A DNA stretch of 23,011 nt from Irpex lacteus (GCA_001986395.2 MQVO02000143.1:1-23011), one strand, 5' to 3'; positions 1 through 7,910 are shown, numbered from the stretch's first letter. The notes: a model not told the origin generated them from the letters alone. Numbers and translations: made by a program.

Positions 1-112
1 TTTGGGCGTGGTCACTATTTATATTTATTCTTTTTTATTTTTTAATCAAAGAATAAGTAGGGGTAAATAGAAATCAATCCTATAATTAATACGTATTAAT
101 TAATATACCTAT

Positions 113-219
113 CCCCAAAAAACACTAGGGTCTAAATTAAAATTTAATTTAATTAAATTTAATAATCGCGGGATAAATAAATTGTTAGCCTTAGCCCACG
201 GGGATACTAGTTTTTTGGG
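113..219. repeat. Palindromic element E1 (long, diverged copy)
   Basis: The left end reads CCCCAAAAAACACTAGGG and the right end ACTAGTTTTTTGGG, which are near-complementary. The middle is an A/T-rich self-complementary core followed by a diverged form of the ATTGCGGATGAAAT stretch seen in the 4105 and 19960 copies, here ATCGCGGGATAAAT. It also carries a short extra GC insert near 190-203. It lies in the leader region of atp6, about 60 bases before the ATG. Membership of the family is seen directly; mobility is inferred. Confidence 0.8.
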
Positions 220-280
220 TCTATTTCACTTTAGCTAAATTAGAATTTAATAAAAGAAAAAATTAAAATTCAAAATCTAA

Positions 281-1063
281 ATGATCAATCAACTTTATAA
301 TTTAGAAAGAATACAAATATTATCACCTTTAGATCAATTTGAAGTAAAAACTTTAATTGGATTTAATGCACCACTTTTTGGTTATATACAATTAAATTTA
401 ACTAATATAGCTTTATATTTAATAGTTATCTTATCTATAATTGTAGCTTTACATTACTATGGAAATAACGAAAATAGAATATTAGCAAGTAAATGGTCTA
501 TTGGATTAGATAGTTCATATGCAAGTATAAACTCAATGGTTAGAGAACAATTAGGTAAAGAAATATATTTACCTTTTATATATTCTTTATTCTTTTTTAT
601 ATTAATAGCAAATTTAACAGGTAATGTACCTTATTCATATACTATTACAACATCAATAATGGTATCTATAGGTTTATCATTTACTATTTTAGTTGCTGTA
701 ACTATATTAGGTTTAGCTAGACATAAATTAGCCTTCTTCTCTTTCTTTGTGCCTTCTGGAACACCTTTAGCTTTAGTACCTTTATTAGTATTAATTGAAT
801 TTGTTTCATATTTAGCTAGAGCTTTCTCTTTAGGTATAAGACTTTTTGCTAATGTTGTAGCAGGACATACTTTAATGAAAATATTATCAACATTCTTATA
901 TAAAATGTTTGCAGCAGGAATAGTAATGTTTGTAGTTACTTTACTACCATTTGGATTATTCTTAGCTATAATGGGACTTGAATTAGCAGTTTCATTTATT
1001 CAAGCTTATGTATTTACAATCTTAACATGTTCATACATTAAAGATGCTGTAAATTTACACTAA
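281..1063 (+). CDS. atp6: ATP synthase F0 subunit a (subunit 6)
   Basis: Encodes the proton-channel subunit a of the mitochondrial F1Fo ATP synthase in the inner membrane. The 260-residue protein starts at an ATG, begins MINQLYNLERIQILSPLDQF, as fungal pre-subunit a proteins do, and has five to six hydrophobic segments. The family signature is intact around residues 170-205: LIEFVSYLARAFSLGIRLFANV, with the essential channel arginine in SLGIRLFAN, then GHTLMKIL. The C-terminus has the conserved GLELAVSFIQAYVFTILTC and SYIKDAVNLH. Length is normal for fungal atp6. Codon use is strongly A/T-biased (TTA for Leu, AGA for Arg), which is a useful yardstick for the foreign-looking fragments elsewhere. 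This is the only long native protein gene in the window with no frameshift. Confidence 0.98.
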   Translation: MINQLYNLERIQILSPLDQFEVKTLIGFNAPLFGYIQLNLTNIALYLIVILSIIVALHYYGNNENRILASKWSIGLDSSYASINSMVREQLGKEIYLPFIYSLFFFILIANLTGNVPYSYTITTSIMVSIGLSFTILVAVTILGLARHKLAFFSFFVPSGTPLALVPLLVLIEFVSYLARAFSLGIRLFANVVAGHTLMKILSTFLYKMFAAGIVMFVVTLLPFGLFLAIMGLELAVSFIQAYVFTILTCSYIKDAVNLH

Positions 1064-1086
1064 ATAAACCTTAGGAAGTAAATTAG

Positions 1087-1449
1087 TTAATAAACCCCAT
1101 GAAGTAACTTAGTTAATATTACATAATAAATATAAATATAAATATAAATAATAATAATGCAGATTAAAAATGTAAATAAATTAAAAAAAAAAAATGTAAA
1201 TTTTTGTTGCTTTCCAGGCTGTGTCTGTTCCTCTCCCTTACCTGAATCCATGTTGAATTTGACTGTGTAAGGGCTTAAGAACACTATCATTATAATGTTG
1301 ATTGAATGTAAGATTACTGAAAGTGTTACTGTTCTTATCTTCAAACAGGGAATATTCTCTTCTTCATAAGTATTTACAGCTCTACCTACAATTTCAGAAT
1401 ATCCTCTGATTATTCTATTTACTCCATGTGAAGCTACATTTCTGGTTAA
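1087..1449 (-). CDS. Unrecognised ORF, probable gene remnant
   Basis: An open frame runs from 1449 down to 1087. An internal start at 1344 would give 85 residues. The upstream part looks coding, with mixed residues such as GVNRIIRGYSEIVGRAVNTY and a glycine, glutamate and glutamine-rich stretch near 1215-1250. The downstream third is only poly-T and TATATA sequence read as Phe, Ile and Tyr. I recognise no family. It may be the end of a decayed intron or plasmid ORF whose stop was lost into A/T-rich DNA. There is no obvious start codon for the upper part. Confidence 0.3.
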   Translation of the reverse strand, partial: LTRNVASHGVNRIIRGYSEIVGRAVNTYEEENIPCLKIRTVTLSVILHSINIIMIVFLSPYTVKFNMDSGKGEEQTQPGKQQKFTFFFFNLFTFLICIIIIYIYIYIYYVILTKLLHGVY

Positions 1450-1897
1450 TTAAATTAAAATAATCATATATTATCTCCCACGAAAGTGACATTTACTATC
1501 AACTAACATAATGAGGATTTAGTGAGTATTTTATTATCTAATATTATTTCCTTAGTTATTTCTATCAATTAATACTTTAACTTAGATTATATAGAATTAA
1601 TGTGAAAGTAACTATACCTAATGAGTAAAATTAAAGAATCTAGATCCTTGAAAATATTAGTAGAGTTCAATTAGATTATTTTATTTAATTAAGAGTACTT
1701 TGATAAAATTATTCTATTTACTAACTTTGATAAATAAGAATAAGTAATCTAAGAAATAATAAGTAATAAATAATAAAATAGTAATAAAGTAATAGTAAAT
1801 TAGTTTAATATTAACTAAGGATTATTAAAATAATAGTATGAATTATTATAAAGTTAGATGTAATAATATAAATAAATATAATATATAATTATCTAAG
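1450..1897. other. A/T-rich spacer with no gene seen
   Basis: About 450 bases of A/T-rich DNA. I found no tRNA, no convincing ORF and no copy of the CCCCAAAAAA palindrome. A short patch near 1476-1490 (ATCTCCCACGAAAGTGAC) is less A/T-rich. It could be intron residue, but nothing confirms that. Confidence 0.5.
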
Positions 1898-2302
1898 TTA
1901 ACCCCCAAACAAAAATACAGATTTTCCACCTTCCTTTTTTTTTATTAAAAAAAGGATAGTAGCTAAGTTAGTATCCAAGTGATTTAATATAGATCTGTAA
2001 TCCACCTTAAAGTAGTCTGCAGCTTTTTGCATACTACTAAATGAGTCTGATATTAGTTTTAAAGTAGAGGCATTATAAACCCATACTCTATTATTATTAA
2101 ATTTCCTTAATGAAGATATTTCCAATAACTTTTCTAACTCTATAGTATCTAATTCAGAACTAAATATATAATTTCCATTAATACCTCCTTTAATTCACTT
2201 ATCTATATGATTAGTTATAATTCTATATTGTACATTTAATAGTTTAGCTACAGCACCTTTAGATTTATGTGTAGTTTTAACTAAAATATAAGAATATACC
2301 CT
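1898..2302 (-). pseudogene. Homing-endonuclease C-terminal remnant with NUMOD1-like units
   Basis: Reading TGA as Trp, an open frame runs from about 2302 to a TAA at 1898. Two helix-turn-helix-like units can be seen. The first is around GAVAKLLNVQYRIITNHIDK. The second has the NUMOD1 pattern: VWVYNASTLKLISDSFSSMQ, then KAADYFKVDYRSILNHLDT. Such units are DNA-binding modules at the C-terminus of GIY-YIG and LAGLIDADG intron endonucleases. There is no N-terminal nuclease domain and no upstream ATG, so this is a remnant. A short CC(T)n...(A)nGG hairpin sits inside the second unit (1933-1955) and is read in frame as ILFLIKKK, after which the unit resumes with GKSVFLF. Confidence 0.65.
1933..1955. 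repeat. A/T hairpin H1 inside a NUMOD1 unit
   Basis: CC followed by about nine T, ATT, then seven A and GG: a hairpin with CC/GG ends. The NUMOD1-like reading frame continues on both sides of it, so it looks like an in-frame insertion. It belongs to the same family as 3215-3242, 12305-12323, 14331-14356, 16559-16588, 16662-16687 and 20395-20424. Confidence 0.7.
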
Positions 2303-2370
2303 TCCCCCCAAATTAAAATAAAATAAATTCCTTTCCTATTCTACTACTAAATCTAAATAAAAAGATCCTG

Positions 2371-2422
2371 TACCTTAAAAACACTCGGAATTATAATTAA
2401 TTCTAACTAGTTTTTTGGGGTA
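2371..2422. repeat. Palindromic element E2 (short, diverged)
   Basis: TACCTTAAAAACACT on the left pairs imperfectly with CTAGTTTTTTGGGGTA on the right. The middle, GGAATTATAATTAATTC, is itself self-complementary. It is a diverged short member of the palindrome family. Confidence 0.65.
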
Positions 2423-2694
2423 TTGTTAAAATAATTTTATAATATTTTTATTATTTTAACTACTAATAATCTACTAATTATAGTCAGATAACGGTAATCG
2501 CAGACTTAAATGTAAACGCAGTATAACCTGTTAGTGAAGTTATTAAGTTTAACCTAAGAGTGGTTTTGTGTAAGTAATAGTTAATAATAGTCATAAAAGT
2601 TAATATCTTTGTAAAATTAATTAAACTACTAAAGTTTACTACAACCATTTACTTACCAATCTCAATTAATAGTGTAATACTAATTCTAATACTC
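2423..2694. other. Spacer, possible intron residue
   Basis: A/T-rich with one less A/T-rich patch near 2485-2535 (GATAACGGTAATCGCAGAC, followed by TTAAATG). The AGACTTAAATG string resembles the conserved AGACTAAATG core of group I introns, but I could not place the other core helices. No ORF or tRNA was seen. Confidence 0.3.
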
Positions 2695-2696
2695 CT

Positions 2697-2720
2697 CCAA
2701 AAAACTAATTCTTTCTAATA
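2697..2720. repeat. Half of a palindromic element
   Basis: TCCAAAAAACTAATTCTTTC matches the left arm of the palindrome family (CCCCAAAAAACTAGTTAGAA), but no right arm follows. Instead the NUMOD1-like frame begins directly. It looks like a broken element left at the edge of a truncated ORF. Confidence 0.5.
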
Positions 2721-3298
2721 TCGAAACAGGAGAGAATAAAGAATTTACTTCTTTGATACAGGCTGCCCTGTTTTTAGGTGTTCATATGACTACTGTGAAA
2801 AGGTATTTAGTTAATAATAAGCCATACAAAGGTTATATGATTACTAAAGCTACATCTAGTTTAGATTCCTCTTCTGCCACTAGTCTAACTAATTCAAAAC
2901 AGGCTGTAGAATTAACTAACAGTGTTACAGGGATTACCAAACAATTCTCTACGATGAAAGCCGCATATCAATTTTTGGGTATATCTCCTAGACGACTTTT
3001 AAACTATTTAAATAATAACAAGTCTGAGTCTACAAATGGGCAAGTTAGTACCATTAAAGGGTACATTTTTTCAAAAATAGATTCAGACTCCATTAAACAA
3101 AACTGTAAAACTATAGAGGTTACTAATATTTAGACAAATGAAGTTATGATTTATTCTTCGATTAATTCAGCAGGTGAAGCACAGGGTATTCCACAGTCAA
3201 GTATTTCTGTTTATCCTTTTTTTTTAAATAAAAAAAAAAAGGGAAGTAGGAAACGTACTACTCCGTTTAGAGGTATTTATCTTTTTAAATTAGTTTAA
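2715..3298 (+). pseudogene. Tandem NUMOD1-like DNA-binding units of a homing-endonuclease ORF
   Basis: A single reading frame, broken only by a TAG at 3131, holds three successive NUMOD1-like units. Unit 1 starts around NIETGENKEFTSLIQAALFL and ends in YKGYMITK. Unit 2 starts around AVELTNSVTGITKQFSTMKA and ends in IKGYIFSKI. Unit 3 starts near IEVTNI, crosses the TAG, runs through SSINSAGEAQGIPQSSIS and ends in FRGIYLFKLV. Each unit has the pattern of a beta strand, an 'aa..l.v...tv' helix and a G-Y-x-F end. Unit 3 contains an A/T hairpin (3215-3242) that keeps the frame. There is no nuclease domain in this frame. A fourth partial unit follows in another frame (3330-3425). Confidence 0.6.
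3215..3242. repeat. A/T hairpin H2 inside a NUMOD1 unit
   Basis: CC, ten T, AAAT, eleven A, GG: a near-perfect hairpin. It lies inside the third NUMOD1-like unit and does not break the frame (read as PFFLNKKKK). Flanking unit residues resume after it. Confidence 0.7.
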
Positions 3299-3329
3299 GT
3301 TGTCTAACATGACAATAAGTGGATGGTTA

Positions 3330-3425
3330 ATATCGAGTCCGAAGCAACCCAGTATATCTTTATATTTAAAAGAAAATAGAACTAATGCTTTTAAAGGAAA
3401 ATATTTGTTTAAATTAGTAAACTAA
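3330..3425 (+). pseudogene. Fourth NUMOD1-like unit fragment
   Basis: In a different frame from the preceding array, the peptide SPKQPSISLYLKENRTNAFK followed by GKYLFKLVN and a TAA at 3423 has the end pattern of the other units (G-x-Y-L-F-K-L). A frameshift or a duplication separates it from unit 3, whose last residues (IYLFKLV) are very similar. Confidence 0.4.
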
Positions 3426-3593
3426 AATACTGTGGTATACGCCTAGGACTTACCCGGATACCTCATAATTGAATTAAATAGTAATATAAGTTTAGGGGAG
3501 GGAGAATCCCAATTTAAATATCTTTTTAAAAAGGATAAAACACACTTTAATGGGGAAATAAACATAAGAACTATGTCTACTTCTTCATCTTAA

Positions 3594-4124
3594 CTTGAAC
3601 CTGTTGTAATTTATACTAATCCTGATGAACATAAAGGATTGATCGTTAAACAAAATAAAGGTAAATCTGGTGTTTACCGTTGAGTTCACAAAGATTCAGG
3701 AAAAAGTTATGTAGGTTCTTCTACTATGCAGGATGATAGATTTAGATGATACTTTAATCATAGCTATTTGTCAAGCAGTAAGAGAGGTGCATCTCTTATT
3801 TGTAAGGCTCTTTTAAAAGATGGTTATGCAGGGTTTAGATTAGAAATTTTAGAATATTGTCCTATTTTAATAGTACTAGATAGAGAGCAATTCTACATAG
3901 ATAAATTAAATCCCGAATACAATATATTAAAAATAGCTGGGTCTAATTTGGGATACAAACATAGCGAAGCCTCTCTTAAACTTATGAGTGAAGCTTCCAA
4001 AAGTAGAAATGAATCCGAAGAAGTCCTGAAGTTTAAAAGAGAGATTATGTTAGATCGAAAATTATCTGAAGATCATTTAGAAAGAATGGCTAAAAATAAT
4101 ACCACCCCCAAAACTAGGCTCTAA
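3594..4124 (+). CDS. GIY-YIG homing endonuclease with NUMOD3-like tail, start unclear
   Basis: With TGA as Trp, an open frame runs from just after a TAA at 3591 to a TAA at 4122. It carries a GIY-YIG nuclease core: GVYRWVHKDSGKSYVGSS is the GIY...YVG motif, followed by the catalytic-region arginine in DDRFRWYFNH and the EQFYID segment with the metal-binding glutamate. After residue 120 a NUMOD3-like stretch appears (LGYKHSEASLKLMSEASKSR). Such proteins nick or cut DNA to spread group I introns. An ATG at 3573 is in frame but followed by TAA six codons later, so the start is either lost or the ORF continued an upstream exon. The last residues (TTPKTRL) are encoded by palindromic element E3, so the original C-terminus is missing. 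Confidence 0.8.
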
Positions 4125-4182
4125 TTAAAATTTAATTTAATTAAATTTTAATAATTGCGGATGAAACAATTAGTTTTTTGGG
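4105..4182. repeat. Palindromic element E3 (long type)
   Basis: The left end is CCCCCAAAACTAGGCTCTAA; the core AAAATTTAATTTAATTAAAT is self-complementary; then TTGCGGATGAAACAATTAG and TTTTTTGGG. It is nearly the same as 19960-20040 and the reverse complement of 17393-17473 and 18268-18360. It ends two convergent ORFs: the GIY-YIG frame stops at 4122 and the minus-strand frame from 4838 stops at 4170, both inside the element. Confidence 0.9.
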
Positions 4183-4838
4183 TATGGATTTATTTCTGTA
4201 AATGGATATATACTTCTATCTGCAGTATTCATTGAGTATTGTCTTTGTAAAAAATTTGTAAATTCTCTATTTTCTATATGTTGTGGAGTATAATAGTTAT
4301 AAGGATTTAAGTATGATCCTATAGTAGAAAGAGAATTTGAAATTCTATAACCTAATAAAGTTATAGCACCGGGGGTTCTATTATCTTGAATAATTATATC
4401 AGTAGCATCTACAGGTGAAGGTGGTGAAGGTGGATTAGGTGGATTAGGTGGATTAGCTGGATTATTATTAGAGTTAGAACCTGCAATATAATCTGCTAAA
4501 GTTCCATTTGAAATTATATATATTAATCCTGCTACTGCTACTACTGAAAGAGCTATACCAGTATACCAAGCTATATCATAAAATGTCCATCCTGCTCTTT
4601 GATTATATACTGTATTATAAGGATTATAATCATAAGTTTCATATCTTGGAGTAGGATATTTTTCAAGTGTATCTTTAGAAAATGGATTTGGGTTTATTGG
4701 TCTATTGTCATAGGAACCTTCACCCCATTTCCATACTTTATAATCTCCTCCTGATGGTTCTACCGGAGGTTTTGGGATTATATAGTCATCAAAAATATGT
4801 ACAAACCATGAAAATAAAAAGAAATAATAATGAATTAT
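4170..4838 (-). CDS. Membrane protein with proline-rich linker, no ATG start
   Basis: A long open frame from about 4838 (ATA codon; ATT at 4835 is also possible) to a TAA at 4170, about 222 residues. There is no usable ATG near the start; the only methionine codon is near the C-terminus. The N-terminus is hydrophobic (HYYFFLFSWFVHIF). A second membrane segment lies near residues 105-125 (WYTGIALSVVAVAGLIYIIS). It is followed by a proline-rich repeat (NPANPPNPPNPPSPPSP) and a tyrosine-rich C-terminal domain. The final residues YPKN come from palindromic element E3. I recognise no family. Its start overlaps the start of the plus-strand zinc-finger ORF by about 30 bases. Plasmid origin is possible but not shown. 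Confidence 0.65.
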   Translation of the reverse strand: MIHYYFFLFSWFVHIFDDYIIPKPPVEPSGGDYKVWKWGEGSYDNRPINPNPFSKDTLEKYPTPRYETYDYNPYNTVYNQRAGWTFYDIAWYTGIALSVVAVAGLIYIISNGTLADYIAGSNSNNNPANPPNPPNPPSPPSPVDATDIIIQDNRTPGAITLLGYRISNSLSTIGSYLNPYNYYTPQHIENREFTNFLQRQYSMNTADRSIYPFTEINPYPKN

Positions 4839-5170
4839 ATATTAGACCCTTAAAAACTGAATTAATAGATGGTATTGAATATGGAAGATATTTTGGTCAG
4901 TGAAAATGCTTAAATTGCAAAAGAAGCTGACACAGTGCTTATACTTGAGTATCTACAGATGCCGATATTAATAAATTTGAAGATAAAAAAGGTAAAACTT
5001 GATATTCTGGAAAGGATCTTAAAGACAAAGAATTCTTAATAGAAAAATGTAAAAGTTGTGACAGTTCTAATAATAGTAATGTTGCGATAAACCGTTATAG
5101 CTATTTAGAATACCAGATTAATGATACTGATAATCCTTACTGAAAAATATTTAATAGTTTAAAGTTTATT
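4808..5170 (+). CDS. Probable 3CxxC-type zinc-finger protein
   Basis: With TGA as Trp (five such codons) an ATG at 4808 opens a 120-residue ORF ending at a TAG at 5168. Residues 25-48 read YGRYFGQWKCLNCKRSWHSA then YTWVS, followed about 40 residues later by EKCKSCDSS. This CxxC...RSW.SA..W...CxxC layout matches the zf-3CxxC family of zinc-binding proteins, common in basidiomycete nuclear genomes. I infer two CxxC pairs binding zinc. Its role in a mitochondrion is unknown. The heavy use of TGA for Trp shows the ORF has been adapted to, or arose in, a mitochondrial code. The start was chosen as the first ATG; the frame upstream is only antisense to the minus-strand ORF. Confidence 0.6.
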
Positions 5171-5179
5171 TAGTTATAA

Positions 5180-5235
5180 ATAATAAGGAAGTATAAGAAG
5201 TAAATTTTTTAGTTTATACTTTATTTCCTTATTAT
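5180..5235. terminator. Hairpin between convergent zinc-finger ORF and rnl
   Basis: ATAATAAGGAA (5180-5190) pairs with TTCCTTATTAT (5225-5235), extended by GTATAA/TTATAC with a small bulge. It lies just after the plus-strand ORF and just after the 3' break of the minus-strand rRNA, so it could end or process transcripts from both sides. The role is inferred from position only. Confidence 0.4.
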
Positions 5236-5251
5236 AATAATAATAATTATA

Positions 5252-5281
5252 ATTATTTAATTAAATCTATTTATATTAATA
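5252..5281. repeat. 30-bp direct repeat, copy 1
   Basis: ATTATTTAATTAAATCTATT plus TATATTAATA is identical to 15331-15360, which lies between trnF and nad3. The shared stretch is A/T-rich but too long and exact to be casual. Confidence 0.7.
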
Positions 5282-5363
5282 TCTCTTAATTCTCTTCTTT
5301 TATTTATCTATTTTTATAGGTTCTTATAAACCTTTATTTCAAATTAATATTAAATTTATTTTA

Positions 5364-6360
5364 GCTTATACGACCAATAGGATAGGTTGAGTCGACATCA
5401 AGGTCACGAACAACGCTTACAATATCTACTCTCTCGCGTTACCATGCTGTTATCCCTGGCGTAGCTTTTATTCGTTATCGATCGCTTTTACTATAAATAC
5501 GATCTGTTCACTATACCCTACTTACGTATAATTCCGACTTGTAAGTCAAAATTTATTGCATAGTTATACTATTTTACTTACTTTTTATTATTTTTAACAA
5601 TAATATCTCTGATTTCACTTTCAGATTAACTATACATTATTTAATCTTTATTAATATTAATATAATTTAATATTTTTAACAATATTAATGAATTTTTCAT
5701 TAATCTCACCAAAATTTAATATTTATAAATTTAATTGTAAATGGTCATATTCAGTTACATTTTATGAAATCAACGCCCCATTTAAACTATCAGACTAAAG
5801 CTGTCTCTTATGTTTTTTTATTTAATATTTAATATAATATTAAACGTAATTAAGAATTTAAATAATTATCAATTAATTACCAAATAAGATCAGTATCTAT
5901 AATTTCTAATTTAAGTATTTCAAAGATATATCAATATATTACTTAATATTCTAAAAGGAGAATAAAATAGATACAACTAATTAGGCTATAGTAAAGCTGC
6001 ACAGGGTCTTCTCGTCTAACTTTAGGAAAACGGCATCTTCACCGCTAATTCAATTTCACTAAGATTTCGGTAGATACAGTTATCGCATCATTCTATCATT
6101 GTTGCAAGACTATAATTAGTAGACAAGGCATTTTGGTACATTATGACTCTCATAGCCATTGACTTAAACTTTAATTATAATATCGTTAAATATTATACTT
6201 TATTAATAAGCATTGGGCAGACCTCACACTTTATACAATAATTTTCATTTTAGCAAAGTGCTGTGTTTTTAGTAAACAGTTGCGCGATATGTACTTTATT
6301 ATTTCCTTTTGACGAACGTGGTAAATATGTTTTGCCGAGTTCATTTACCGAAATTATCTT
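5364..6360 (-). rRNA. rnl: Large-subunit ribosomal RNA, central core (partial)
   Basis: Read on the minus strand, this holds the conserved core of LSU rRNA from the end of domain III into domain V. Landmarks in order: GAACTCGGCAAAA, AACTGTTTACTAAAAACACA, GGTGAAGATGCCG, GACGAGAAGACCCTGTGCAG followed by CTTTACTATAGC, GGGATAACAG, and GACCTTGATGTCGACTCAAC. The order and spacing fit a fungal mitochondrial LSU with A/T-rich variable loops. The 3' part of domain V and domain VI does not follow: homology stops at GGTCGTATAAGC (5364) and A/T-rich DNA begins. The 5' half is likewise not recognisable above about 6362. Either introns split the gene here or it is fragmented. The stretch equivalent to helix 69 and the following CCTAAGGTAGC is diverged (CATAATGTACC). 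Confidence 0.9.
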
Positions 6361-6816
6361 ATTCACTTTCTTTTCTAATATATTTTATTTTATTTATTTT
6401 AATTATCCCTTCCCCCCAAATTTAATTTAGGAGAGAGGGAGTTAATTGGAGGGAGGACACTCTATTCTTTCTTCTTTAATTATAATTAATTTCTTTTGTA
6501 TCCTGGTCTCTCCTTTTTTTAATAAAAACGAGTAATAATCATACGATTATTCTAGGTGTAACTCTGAGTATGTACACTAAACACTAAACTTTGTCCCCCC
6601 GTTTTAGCTCTAGCCTAATCTCCAAATTGTCTTACTGCCCCTATTTATTCATAAAACAAAAGGAAATAAGGATACAGTGGAATGTTGATCTAAGATGGAG
6701 ACAGGGGGTTATAAAAATAATTTAGAATAATAGAATTAATTTTAACTATATTTTTTCCATTTACCTCTTAATTTTTATAATAAAATAAAGGGTGAATGTA
6801 GGGGGTATAGTTAATT
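6361..6816. other. Spacer or unplaced rRNA/intron sequence upstream of rnl core
   Basis: Contains a CC...GG-rich repeat patch (CCCTTCCCCCCAAATTTAAT near 6408, relatives near 2300, 10540 and 14947) and an A/T hairpin near 6511-6530. A less A/T-rich part at 6540-6720 (for example GTCCCCCCGTTTTAGCTCTA near 6594) could be more of the minus-strand rRNA, but I could not match it to a specific LSU helix. Confidence 0.35.
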
Positions 6817-7046
6817 TTATTTTTTAGGAAAGATGTAGTTGTGTAAATCTACCCCTAAAGAATCATAAGGAATCTGGTGTGTAAGAATAAAATGGATACC
6901 ATGAGCTAATGTAAATAATCCCATAAGTATTAATATAGGTACATATATTAAAGTTAGTTTAGCTAATAAAGCTTGATATTTGATATAGAATTTAACAAAT
7001 TTATTTTCAAATTTGTTAAGAATTTTATCTTTATTTAAAATAAATA
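6817..7046 (-). pseudogene. C-terminal continuation of the 7031-7846 membrane ORF in another frame
   Basis: A second minus-strand frame overlaps the end of the 271-residue ORF and runs to a TAA at 6817. It encodes DKILNKFENKFVKFYIKYQA, then a membrane segment around LIYVPILILMGLFTLAHGIH and a short tail (PYDSLGVDLHNYIFPKK). It has no ATG of its own near the start. Removing one T from the run of eight T (minus strand) near 7060 would join the two frames into one protein of about 340 residues, so this is probably the true C-terminus of that gene. Confidence 0.5.
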
Positions 7047-7846
7047 TAATATTTATAATAAAAAAAAATAAATAATAAAATCAAACTGAAGACTAATACT
7101 AATAATAACATCTCTATTATAATTTGCTGGCCTATCAGGTCGTCCAAGTATCCTTCTACAGGTACACTCTTTAAAAAAGGAGATATTAAATTAAAGATAA
7201 AATCTAATGATTTATTGTAGAAAGAAGTAAAATCTGTAGGTAAAAAATTAGACCCTTTGTCTAATCTTTTTAATACTTCGGCTACTGCCTCGTTTACTAA
7301 CTCTCTATCTTGAGGTGACAGATTACCTATAGCCTTATTAGCAAATTCATTTACTTTATTATCTGGAATAGAGTGAATTTGTTCTAAAGAAGGCCATGTA
7401 CCTGTTTTAACCATTTGACTGGCACCATACATAAATCTATTAAATCCCGTTGGGTTCTCTATAGCTCCTTGAGATACTACAGTAGTTACTCCTACACCAG
7501 CAGCCCCTAATGAACCTAGTACTCTTAACCTAGGTGAACAATTAGGTATTTTACTTAAGGCCGCAAACGTAGCTAATCCTACACCTACTATACTGAAACT
7601 TTGAGGTACACCGCTAGGCCAATATCTTACAGGGTCTTGAGGTTCCGGGCTAGCATGTCCCTCAGGTATATAATTACTGGAGGATAAATCTGTATAACTA
7701 AAATTAAAAATATTAATAGCGTGACTAATATCTAATAATAAAATAATAATGATTATAACGTAGAAGAAAAAAAGGAATCTATCCTTTGGGTTTATACCTA
7801 ATATTGTTTGTATAAATCCAGACTTAAATTTATTTAAGAAAAACAT
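7031..7846 (-). CDS. Hypothetical multi-pass membrane protein
   Basis: A 271-residue ORF with an ATG at 7846. An N-terminal membrane segment lies at about residues 28-45 (FFFYVIIIIILLLDISHAI). A glycine and alanine-rich hydrophobic region lies at about 85-125 (SIVGVGLATFAALSK and LGSLGAAGVGVTTVVSQGA). A charged, helical middle follows (NKAIGNLSPQDRELVNEAVA), with another membrane segment near the end (LLLVLVFSLILLFIFF). I recognise no family. Like the ORF at 4170-4838 it combines an N-terminal anchor, a proline-containing linker and a second anchor, so both may come from the same mobile source, such as a linear plasmid; that is inference. The ORF probably continues past its stop through a homopolymer frameshift. 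Confidence 0.65.
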   Translation of the reverse strand: MFFLNKFKSGFIQTILGINPKDRFLFFFYVIIIIILLLDISHAINIFNFSYTDLSSSNYIPEGHASPEPQDPVRYWPSGVPQSFSIVGVGLATFAALSKIPNCSPRLRVLGSLGAAGVGVTTVVSQGAIENPTGFNRFMYGASQMVKTGTWPSLEQIHSIPDNKVNEFANKAIGNLSPQDRELVNEAVAEVLKRLDKGSNFLPTDFTSFYNKSLDFIFNLISPFLKSVPVEGYLDDLIGQQIIIEMLLLVLVFSLILLFIFFYYKYYIYFK

Positions 7847-7910
7847 TTGAAATTTTAAGAAAATTTATTATTTTTGTTCTTTTGACATATTGAAAAATAA
7901 AAAGAACTTT

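Noticed and set aside
4682..4807. Upstream extension of the zinc-finger ORF in the same frame
   Set aside because: It is antisense to the minus-strand membrane ORF and reads like noise; the in-frame ATG at 4808 is a better start.
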